A DNA stretch of 42,736 bases from a virus: positions 1 through 42,736 of IMG/VR virus record IMGVR_UViG_3300046787_000141. One strand, given 5' to 3'. A program made the position numbers and the translations under genes. This document shows, piece by piece, positions 7,280 through 14,022 of this stretch. The notes beneath the pieces were generated by a model. That model searched no databases, was not told the origin of the DNA, and saw only the letters and a program-made list of their open reading frames with translations. How positions within the stretch are numbered: position 1 is the first letter of the stretch; each line of letters begins with the position of its first letter.

Positions 7280-9337
7280 ATGTCAAAAAATCAAGATTTA
7301 GGTGAATTAATAAATGGGATTAAGGCATTAGCTACTAATCAGCTAAATGCACCTGCATATACATCAGCAACAGCATTTACAGGAACAATTGCTGGGTATC
7401 TTGGATTTGATACAAGCGGAAATATTTTAACAACAGGTGCATCAAGTCAATGGACTACATTAGGGTCAAATATTTATTATAATTCGGGAAATGTAGGAAT
7501 AGGAACATCAACACCTGATTCATTGCTTGTTGTTCAAGGTGGAACAATTAATGGTTTTGTATCATCAATTATAGCCAATTCAACATTTACATTTGGTAGT
7601 ACAAATGGTAAAAGATTATCTGTTTTTTCAAATACTCAGGGTGATAAAAATGGTATTCAAATTGGATTTGATTCTGTTGATGGTACAGGTATTATAGCTG
7701 GCTCAACAGAATCAGCTGGTGCAGGTATAGATTTTTATACTTACAATTCTGGTTCATGGGGTAACAGAATGAGAATTAGTAAAAATGGAAATATTGGAAT
7801 TGGTGTATATTCGCCTGCTGCATCATTACATTTAACAAATAGCACAACAGGTACACCAAGTATACCATCATTAGGTACTATTAATAATTACGTTGCACAA
7901 TATATTACTAATGGTGTTGGTGGTGGTTCTTATGGTTTAATGATTGGTACATTATTTTCAGGAAATGCATATTTTCAAGTACAGAGGTCTGATGGTACAG
8001 CAACAGCATACAACATATTATTACAGCCAAATGGAGGTAATGTTGGGATAGGTACATTAGGTCCATCATATAAATTAGATGTTGCAGGTGATGTAAATGT
8101 TACAGGTTCATTTAGGGTAAATGGCACACCTATTGGAACAGGTGGTGGTGGTGTATCTGGGTCAGGTACAACAAACTATTTATCTAAATGGTCAGCAGGA
8201 ACGGCCCTAACAAATAGCCAAATATTTGACAATGGTTCAAGCATTGGTTTACGCACAGCATCGCCATTCTACGTTATTGATTACCAATTAACAGGCAGTT
8301 TACGTTTAGGATATTTTATTGGTTCAATTGATGGCACAGACAACGCAAGTGGTATTGTCGCACACAATGGTAACGGTATTACACAAACGGTTCCATTTGG
8401 TTTCTCAGGTTCTAAATTTGCTTGGTATGTTGGTACAAATGAGGCAATGCGAATTGATACAAATCGCAATTTGTTAATTAACACAACAGGCGGAGTTTCA
8501 GGAGCAGGTGCATTACAGGTTAATGGCGATGTAAACGTCACAGGAACATTCAAGGTAAACGGTGTGCAATACAACACAGGCGGAGGCGGTGGTAATATTT
8601 CAGGTTCAGGTTCAACAAATTATGTTCCAAAGTTTACAGGTAGCACATCATTAGGTGATTCAGCATTATATGATGATGGTAATTTTTCAATGATTATTGG
8701 TGCCACAGGATTTTCAAGTGGCATCTTTATGAGAGCATCAAAATACTTAGGTGTTTACGGTGCATCATCATCAGGTATTGTTTTAAGAACAGCGGATGGT
8801 GACCCTAATGTAGCATCTGTAATTACACGTGAGCAGGGTGCTGGACAGGGTTTATCAATTTATGATGACAGACAAATATGGTTGGGCCAAAGTGGATTGT
8901 TAACGGTTGTAAATATATCAAACAACGCAGTCGGAATTAAAACACCAGCTGTTGGTACACCTTATGCATTGAATTTACCAAACGATTATTTGAATGCTGC
9001 CCGTGCTTATGCGTGGTACACATATTCAGATGAACGTATAAAACGTGACATTGAAGAAATCAGCTATGGTATCAATGATGTAATGAAAATGAAGCCTGTT
9101 AGATACAAGCATTATTCATCAGTATTTGAAAACAATTCATGGACATTAGAAAATAATTATACGACAGAGATTGGATTTGTTGCTCAGGATATGGATAAAA
9201 TTATCAGCGAAGTTGTAAATCGTGGAAGCGATAAGGAATTATGGTCATTGGATAAAAGCAAATTGATTCCTGTATTGGTTAAAGCCATTCAGGAATTGAA
9301 ATCAGAATTGGATATAATTAAATCAAATATTGCCTAA
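7280..9337 (+). CDS. Tail fibre with C-terminal S74 chaperone (arm A)
   Basis: The 685-residue fibre begins with a short adapter, followed by beta cassettes with GNVGIGTSTP-type motifs and two glycine-rich hinges. Its first ~190 residues after the adapter resemble the last cassettes of the preceding fibre, so the two genes share a duplicated block. The C-terminus carries the peptidase S74 intramolecular chaperone: YSDERIKRDI provides the Ser and Lys of the self-cleavage site, followed by MKMKPVRYKH, EIGFVAQDM and a terminal helix. S74 domains trimerise the fibre and then cut themselves off. It starts four bases after the previous stop; the homologue at 41614 runs off the window. Confidence 0.87.
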   Translation: MSKNQDLGELINGIKALATNQLNAPAYTSATAFTGTIAGYLGFDTSGNILTTGASSQWTTLGSNIYYNSGNVGIGTSTPDSLLVVQGGTINGFVSSIIANSTFTFGSTNGKRLSVFSNTQGDKNGIQIGFDSVDGTGIIAGSTESAGAGIDFYTYNSGSWGNRMRISKNGNIGIGVYSPAASLHLTNSTTGTPSIPSLGTINNYVAQYITNGVGGGSYGLMIGTLFSGNAYFQVQRSDGTATAYNILLQPNGGNVGIGTLGPSYKLDVAGDVNVTGSFRVNGTPIGTGGGGVSGSGTTNYLSKWSAGTALTNSQIFDNGSSIGLRTASPFYVIDYQLTGSLRLGYFIGSIDGTDNASGIVAHNGNGITQTVPFGFSGSKFAWYVGTNEAMRIDTNRNLLINTTGGVSGAGALQVNGDVNVTGTFKVNGVQYNTGGGGGNISGSGSTNYVPKFTGSTSLGDSALYDDGNFSMIIGATGFSSGIFMRASKYLGVYGASSSGIVLRTADGDPNVASVITREQGAGQGLSIYDDRQIWLGQSGLLTVVNISNNAVGIKTPAVGTPYALNLPNDYLNAARAYAWYTYSDERIKRDIEEISYGINDVMKMKPVRYKHYSSVFENNSWTLENNYTTEIGFVAQDMDKIISEVVNRGSDKELWSLDKSKLIPVLVKAIQELKSELDIIKSNIA

Positions 9338-9342
9338 CTTTG
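9335..9342 (+). promoter_or_regulatory. TAACTTTG -7 box, tail module promoter
   Basis: A perfect TAnnTTTG box overlaps the stop of the S74 fibre and lies 25 bases before the ATG at 9367. It would start transcription near 9347 with a short A-rich leader. No clear -33 TTTG is seen at the ideal spacing. Confidence 0.5.
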
Positions 9343-9366
9343 GGTATTAACTTAATCAATAAAAAA

Positions 9367-9768
9367 ATGAAAAAAACGTATGCAGAATTGTTCACTTTGG
9401 TGGCATTATTAAATCACAATGTTAAGGATGCAAAAACTAAAGGACAAAAGAAATTAGTAAAGATTGCGGAGAAAGTAAAGCCGTATTTGGATGCTTATAA
9501 TGAGAAGGCTGAGGATTTGAGATTGGATAATGCATCGGTTGATAAGGATGGAAATTTAATCCTAAATGAAAAGGGAAATTATTCATTCTCAAAAGATGGA
9601 TTGAAAAAATTAAATGCAGCATCTAAGGAATTAAATTTATCTGATTTTGATTATACGGTCATTCAGGTAAACAATCCCGAAGGATTAGATATTTACACAT
9701 TCTTAGATGGATGGGTTGATGGTGTTAAATTTATTAAAACAGATAAAATAGAAGATGTCGAATTATAG
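9367..9768 (+). CDS. Hypothetical protein, 133 aa, start of tail module
   Basis: The family is not recognised. It is a Lys-rich protein with a mostly helical N-terminus (KKTYAELFTLVALLNHN) and a second half reading DKDGNLILNEKGNYSFSKDG, like a beta hairpin. The reading frame extends upstream to a TTG at 9340, but the ATG at 9367 after a run of seven A is preferred because the TAACTTTG promoter box covers the TTG. It overlaps the next gene by 14 bases and sits between fibre and tail-tube genes. It may be a small virion or assembly protein. Confidence 0.65.
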   Translation: MKKTYAELFTLVALLNHNVKDAKTKGQKKLVKIAEKVKPYLDAYNEKAEDLRLDNASVDKDGNLILNEKGNYSFSKDGLKKLNAASKELNLSDFDYTVIQVNNPEGLDIYTFLDGWVDGVKFIKTDKIEDVEL

Positions 9769-10135
9769 AAAAGTCGCACCGAAGGAAATCACATTTGCTT
9801 GGGTAATTAGCCAGCTTGATTGCGCACCATCATACGAAGGTATGCAGGATTATGTTGTTACCGTTCATTGGCGATACACAGCATCATTTGAAACGTATTT
9901 CACAGACATTTACGGTGCGCAAAGTTACAGCGAAGTGGCTGGACCTGATTTCATTCCTTATGCTGATTTGACTGAGGAAATTGTAATCGGTTGGTTGGAA
10001 TCATCATTGGATGTACCACAGATGCAAGCAGGTTTAGCACAGTCAATTGAGGATTTAGTTAATCCACCTGTAATTGTTTTACCATTACCTTGGGCGCAGC
10101 CTGAGGAGCCAAGCGAGCCAATCGTAAATATTTAA
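9755..10135 (+). CDS. Hypothetical protein, 126 aa, tail module
   Basis: The family is not recognised with certainty. The sequence starts SNYRKVAPKEITFAWVISQL, has an aromatic-rich centre (VVTVHWRYTASFETYF) that looks like beta strands, and a proline-rich C-terminus (PPVIVLPLPWAQPEEP). Similar small proteins of this shape occur beside fibre genes in Bacteroidota phages. The overlap with both neighbours shows it is translated in the tail operon. A minor virion component is a reasonable guess. Confidence 0.62.
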   Translation: MSNYRKVAPKEITFAWVISQLDCAPSYEGMQDYVVTVHWRYTASFETYFTDIYGAQSYSEVAGPDFIPYADLTEEIVIGWLESSLDVPQMQAGLAQSIEDLVNPPVIVLPLPWAQPEEPSEPIVNI

Positions 10136-10584
10136 TGGCTGTAATTAGCGGAAATCATTTAGTCGTTTATGATAACGATATGGCATTAGGGCATTCAACG
10201 TCCTGTGCCATTTCGTTTAATATGTCTACTGCGGAAGCTACAAGCAAAGATTCAAACGGTTGGCAAGAAGTTTTAGCCGGCAGAAGAACAGCAACAATAA
10301 AGGTTGAAGCATTAGTTGATTATTCGCAGACGCAAAATTATAACGATTGGGTAACGCAGATAATTACAAGAAAATACACTAAGTGGGTATTTAAAGATGC
10401 GACTGCATTCTATATGGGTGGTGGTTATGTGTTAAGTTGTGAGCAGATTGCAGAATTTGAAACAGTTGATAAATATTCAATTGAAATTCAAATTGATGGT
10501 AGGGTTTATGTTGAGCCAAGACTTCCTTGGAATTTGGTTTTTACAAATTGGGAAAACATAAATATAAATTGGGAAAATGTGTAA
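10135..10584 (+). CDS. Tail tube paralogue 1 (TP901-1 major-tail type)
   Basis: The 149-residue protein is clearly related to the next gene. Both share G.(H/N)L, then GHSTSCAISF / GHTTSCTLSI, then a T.KDS.GW.E motif and LVDYS. That fold pattern belongs to the TP901-1-like major tail tube family. This copy ends with an extra tail containing two similar NWEN units (FTNWENININWENV), absent from the paralogue. It may be a minor tube or cap/adaptor subunit while the promoter-driven copy at 10634 is the main tube protein. Its start overlaps the previous stop. Confidence 0.72.
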   Translation: MAVISGNHLVVYDNDMALGHSTSCAISFNMSTAEATSKDSNGWQEVLAGRRTATIKVEALVDYSQTQNYNDWVTQIITRKYTKWVFKDATAFYMGGGYVLSCEQIAEFETVDKYSIEIQIDGRVYVEPRLPWNLVFTNWENININWENV

Positions 10585-10594
10585 TGCTTTTTCA

Positions 10595-10602
10595 TATATT
10601 TG
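10595..10602 (+). promoter_or_regulatory. TATATTTG -7 box before major tail protein
   Basis: A perfect TAnnTTTG box lies in the 49-base gap, 32 bases before the ATG at 10634. A TTG at 10569-10571 lies 23 bases upstream and could serve as the -33 element. A dedicated promoter fits a highly expressed tube protein. Confidence 0.6.
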
Positions 10603-10633
10603 TCAAAAGAAAACGAAATAATTTAATAGCAAT

Positions 10634-11041
10634 ATGGCAACATCAGGAGTATTTAACGGAACTAATTTATTAATCAAAGTTGAGAACGTAGTAATTGGTC
10701 ATACTACATCTTGCACATTATCAATCAGCCACGATATTGCTGATGCAACTACAAAGGATTCAGCAGGTTGGTCAGAAGGTATTTCAGGCTTGCGTTCAGG
10801 TGAGATTTCATTTGACGGCTTGGTTGATTATTCAGATGCAACTAACGTTGTTGACTTGTTTGATATGATTGCAAACCGTACTATGATTGAATGTAAATTT
10901 GGAACAGCCGCAACAGGCGATACTGTTTTAAACGCAGAAGGTTATTTGACATCTTTAGAGCAAACAGGTGAAATGGAAGCATCTGTTACTTATAGCGGTT
11001 CAATTACCTTAACAGGTCCAATCACTAAGTCAACAAACTAA
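10634..11041 (+). CDS. Major tail tube protein
   Basis: The 135-residue protein shows the TP901-1/phage major-tail pattern: GTNLLIKVENVVIGHTTSCT, DIADATTKDSAGWSEGISG, a central LVDYSDATN and a C-terminal strand SVTYSGSITLTG. It would polymerise around the tape measure to form the tail tube. It has its own TATATTTG promoter and is followed by a strong terminator at 11064-11095, so it can be transcribed as a single gene, as expected for the most abundant tail protein. A diverged paralogue lies immediately upstream. Confidence 0.8.
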   Translation: MATSGVFNGTNLLIKVENVVIGHTTSCTLSISHDIADATTKDSAGWSEGISGLRSGEISFDGLVDYSDATNVVDLFDMIANRTMIECKFGTAATGDTVLNAEGYLTSLEQTGEMEASVTYSGSITLTGPITKSTN

Positions 11042-11063
11042 TAATTTGTTTGCTAAAAATATG

Positions 11064-11095
11064 ACCCGACATCTATAATAACGGTGTCGGGTTTT
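11064..11095 (+). terminator. Terminator after major tail protein
   Basis: ACCCGACA (11064-11071) pairs with TGTCGGGT (11085-11092), with a run of T at 11092-11095. The stem can be extended by two weaker pairs. It stands in the 79-base gap before the chaperone gene and would insulate tube expression from it. Confidence 0.8.
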
Positions 11096-11120
11096 AAACT
11101 TTAATCTAACTAATAAAACA

Positions 11121-11513
11121 ATGAACACAAATCCACAACGTGGGTACTATCAACTTGAGCTTGGTGGTAAAACTCGCACACTTCATTTTTCAATGAATTT
11201 TTGGGCAGCTTTTGAACAGGCTACCGGTTACTCAATTAGTCAACTTGGCGAAGTATTTTCAAACGGAATCAGTCTAATGACTATTCGTGGAATTATCTAT
11301 GCCGGTTTGTTAGCTAATGACCAAGAAGAAGGTAATAAAATTGACTACACTATCTATTCAGTAGGTAATTGGATGGAAGAAGTTACACCTGAAATGATTG
11401 ACGAGATTAGTCAAGCTATGATGTCATCTAAAATTTTAGGAATGGACTTAAATGCAGGTGTTCGTAGAAACGTGACTAAATCTACAAAAAACCCAAAGCA
11501 GAAAACCCAATAA
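11121..11513 (+). CDS. Tail assembly chaperone, short form (G-like)
   Basis: The 130-residue protein lies between the tube and tape-measure genes, the usual position of the short tail chaperone (lambda gpG). It starts with a strand-like region (YYQLELGGKTRTLHFSMNFW) and continues with helices (TIRGIIYAGLLAND). The C-terminus is basic (KSTKNPKQKTQ). An in-frame A-AAA-AAC heptamer at 11486-11492 lies just before the stop and allows a -1 shift into the next reading frame. These chaperones coat the tape measure during tail assembly and are absent from the mature virion. Confidence 0.75.
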   Translation: MNTNPQRGYYQLELGGKTRTLHFSMNFWAAFEQATGYSISQLGEVFSNGISLMTIRGIIYAGLLANDQEEGNKIDYTIYSVGNWMEEVTPEMIDEISQAMMSSKILGMDLNAGVRRNVTKSTKNPKQKTQ

Positions 11514-11830
11514 CATGGGACAGTTTGCTTGATTTTTACATTGGTCAGGCAGGTATTCCACCTGAACGTTTTTGGAAAAACACATGGAGGGAAAATGCTT
11601 TATTGGGTGAAAGTTGGTCAATCAATGTAAACTTACAATGGGAAATGACACGGTACATCAGTCATATGGTGTTTAATACCAAAGCAACTAAGCGAAGTCA
11701 GATTATTACACCTGATAAACTATTCCCGTTGCCGCAAGATATTATGCTAAAAAAAGGTGAGCCAAAGAGTACACCTGAACAGTTAAAAGAATTTATGGAT
11801 AAAATTGCAAAAAGTCAGGCTACAAAATAG
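11121..11830 (+). CDS. Tail assembly chaperone, -1 frameshift long form (GT-like)
   Basis: Slippage at A-AAA-AAC (11486-11492) moves ribosomes to the -1 frame, so base 11492 is read twice and translation continues to the stop at 11828-11830. The product would be about 236 residues: 124 of the short form plus 112. The extension reads PKAENPITWDSLLDFYIGQA and then FWKNTWRENALLG, matching the usual T-domain signature of a hydrophobic repeat followed by FW..T.RE. The extension frame has no good independent start: the nearest ATG (11515) is in another frame and stops at once. A small hairpin (CCCA 11506-11509 with TGGG 11516-11519) follows the slip site. Confidence 0.8.
11486..11492 (+). other. 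-1 ribosomal frameshift heptamer A-AAA-AAC
   Basis: The heptamer is positioned so that AAA (11487-11489) and AAC (11490-11492) are zero-frame codons, which is the classic X-XXY-YYZ arrangement. It lies 19 bases before the zero-frame stop. Confidence 0.8.
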
Positions 11831-11844
11831 CTTGGCTTTTTTCT

Positions 11845-11852
11845 TAACTTTG
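11845..11852 (+). promoter_or_regulatory. TAACTTTG -7 box abutting tape-measure start
   Basis: This perfect TAnnTTTG box ends only five bases before the ATG at 11857. If active, transcription would begin at or next to the start codon and give a leaderless mRNA. A T-rich stretch precedes it; no clear -33 is seen. Confidence 0.4.
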
Positions 11853-11856
11853 GACT

Positions 11857-14022
11857 ATGGCAGAGAATATACTAAAACTTCTAATAACCGGTGATGCAGC
11901 CGACTTAGACAAAGAACTTTCTAGCGTTGATAAAAAGTTAAAGAAACTTGGAGATTCAACAAAAAAAATAGGTGAGCGTTTATCATTGTCGTTAACTGCG
12001 CCATTATTGTTAGCAGGTACGGCGGCAGTAAAACTTGCGTCTGACTTTGACGAATCAATGAACAAGGTAAATGTTGCCTTTAAAGAATCATCAAAAGAGG
12101 TTGTTGCGTTCTCAAAAACTACTTTAAAGTCATTTGGTATTGCTCAAGGCTCAGCATTAGATATGGCTGCACTATTTGGCGATATGGGTACTTCAATGGG
12201 ATTAAGTACAGGTCAAGCATCAAAATTATCTACCGGATTAGTAGGATTAGCAGGCGATTTAGCTTCATTTAAAAACATGAACATTGAGGAAGTTACTACT
12301 GCCTTAAATGGTGTTTTTACAGGTGAAACAGAATCATTAAAGCGTTTAGGTGTTGTAATGACTGAAAATAACTTGAAGCATTTTGCAATGTCTCAAGGGA
12401 TTAAGGGAAACATAAAAGACCTATCAGAAAGCGAAAAAGTTTTATTGCGTTACAATTATGTAATGGCAAAGACAGCAAACGCACACGGTGATTTCGAGAG
12501 AACAGGTGGGGGTGCAGCAAATCAAATGCGTGTATTTACCGAGTCTTTGCAACAACTTGGTGTTCAGTTTGGCCAAGTTGTTTTACCTGCTGTTACTTCA
12601 GTAATTAAGGTGCTTAATTCAATGCTTTCTAAAATTGGTGAATTATCTCCAGCTACAAAAACTTTTGTAATGATTGCCGGTGGAATTGCAGCATTAGCTG
12701 GACCAATGTTGTATTTAGCAGGAACAGTAATTCCAAAAGTTATAACAGGTGTAAATCTACTGAGAGTAGCATTTACAAAACTTGGAACAAGCATTAAATC
12801 AGCAGGAATTGTTGGTGCTATTTCATTAGTTGCCGGTGCTGCGTTAGAACAACAATCAGCATTAAATGGAGCAAATGATGCATTAGCAAAATTAACAGAT
12901 GAAGAAAAATCAAGCGCAGATGCAATTAGGTCAAAAAATAAAGAGTTATATGCTTCGATAACAGCTTATGAGCAATTAAGAAAATCAGCTGCACAACAAG
13001 ATGCTACATTTAAAGCACAAACTAATCAAGAACGAAATACTGCTAAAATTTATGAAGATAAAATTGCAGCAGCAAAGGCATTTATTGTAGCAAATAGAGA
13101 ACTATTAAAAACTGCAACTAAAAATGCAGCAATTGATGTATCAGCAGGTGGTGTAGATTTAAAGCCAAAAGGAACAGCTGCTCAAGATAAAGCACCAAAA
13201 GAACAATTTGGATTAGCTGGCGATATTCAATCTCTTGCAGAAAAAGTTGCTAACGCACGTAAAGAAACAATTGAATTAAAAAATGAATTTTTAGATTTAC
13301 GTTGGCCATCTCTTAAAGAGCCATTAAAAACGTTAGGATACGATGTTGAAAAATTAACTGAAAAAATTAAAACACCTTTTCAGATTATAAATCAAGAAAT
13401 TTCAGCAAACACTAAACTTCAACAAGACCAATTACAAATATTACAAGATTCATATTCAACATATATGGGCAATGCTCAGGTGTTAGCTGATGGCCTTGGT
13501 CAAATGTTTGGTAATTTAGGTGCAGGTTTAATAGATTCGTTAGGATTAGCAAAGGATGGTATTGAAGGAATTATTGCAGCAATGGCTAAAATGTTGCTTC
13601 AATTAGGAATTGGTTTGCTACAAGAAGCAATTATCAATAAAGCAAAGCAAGCATTTCTTCGTAAAACTGCAATGACAAATGCAATCGTTGCCGGTTCGTC
13701 TGCTGCTGCGGCAATGGGTCCAGCTGGTGTAGTTGCCTTGCCGGGACTTATTGCGGGTGCTATGGGTACAGTAGGTGCAGCATTAGCAGGTGTTCAGGCT
13801 TTTGCACAGGGTGGTATTGTTAGTGGTCCAACAATGGGTTTAGTCGGTGAGTATCCGGGAGCAAAGTCAAATCCGGAAGTAATTGCACCACTTAATAAAT
13901 TACAAGGAATGCTTGACCAAGGAAATCAATCAACAGTATTAGGTGGAGAATTTAAAGTACGTGGACAAGACCTTTTATTGGTTATGCAACGTGCAGAAAA
14001 AGAACGTAATCGAATAGGATAA
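11857..14022 (+). CDS. Tail tape measure protein
   Basis: The 721-residue protein has the tape-measure plan: a helical N-terminus (VDKKLKKLGDSTKKIGERLS), a TP901-type core (SDFDESMNKVNVAFKESSKE, then LNGVFTGETESLKRLGVVM), a hydrophobic block near residues 265-300 (TFVMIAGGIAALAGPMLYLA), a long Gln/Lys/Ala coiled region, and a Gly/Ala-rich hydrophobic C-terminus ending in FAQGGIVSGPTMGLVGEYPG. It sets tail length; at about 0.15 nm per residue it implies a tail near 100 nm. It follows the chaperone pair and overlaps the next gene by one base. A short tape measure fits a small siphophage. Confidence 0.9.
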   Translation: MAENILKLLITGDAADLDKELSSVDKKLKKLGDSTKKIGERLSLSLTAPLLLAGTAAVKLASDFDESMNKVNVAFKESSKEVVAFSKTTLKSFGIAQGSALDMAALFGDMGTSMGLSTGQASKLSTGLVGLAGDLASFKNMNIEEVTTALNGVFTGETESLKRLGVVMTENNLKHFAMSQGIKGNIKDLSESEKVLLRYNYVMAKTANAHGDFERTGGGAANQMRVFTESLQQLGVQFGQVVLPAVTSVIKVLNSMLSKIGELSPATKTFVMIAGGIAALAGPMLYLAGTVIPKVITGVNLLRVAFTKLGTSIKSAGIVGAISLVAGAALEQQSALNGANDALAKLTDEEKSSADAIRSKNKELYASITAYEQLRKSAAQQDATFKAQTNQERNTAKIYEDKIAAAKAFIVANRELLKTATKNAAIDVSAGGVDLKPKGTAAQDKAPKEQFGLAGDIQSLAEKVANARKETIELKNEFLDLRWPSLKEPLKTLGYDVEKLTEKIKTPFQIINQEISANTKLQQDQLQILQDSYSTYMGNAQVLADGLGQMFGNLGAGLIDSLGLAKDGIEGIIAAMAKMLLQLGIGLLQEAIINKAKQAFLRKTAMTNAIVAGSSAAAAMGPAGVVALPGLIAGAMGTVGAALAGVQAFAQGGIVSGPTMGLVGEYPGAKSNPEVIAPLNKLQGMLDQGNQSTVLGGEFKVRGQDLLLVMQRAEKERNRIG

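Noticed and set aside
11502-11508. AAAACCC as the frameshift site
   Set aside because: It is not an X-XXY-YYZ heptamer in the zero frame; A-AAA-AAC at 11486-11492 is.
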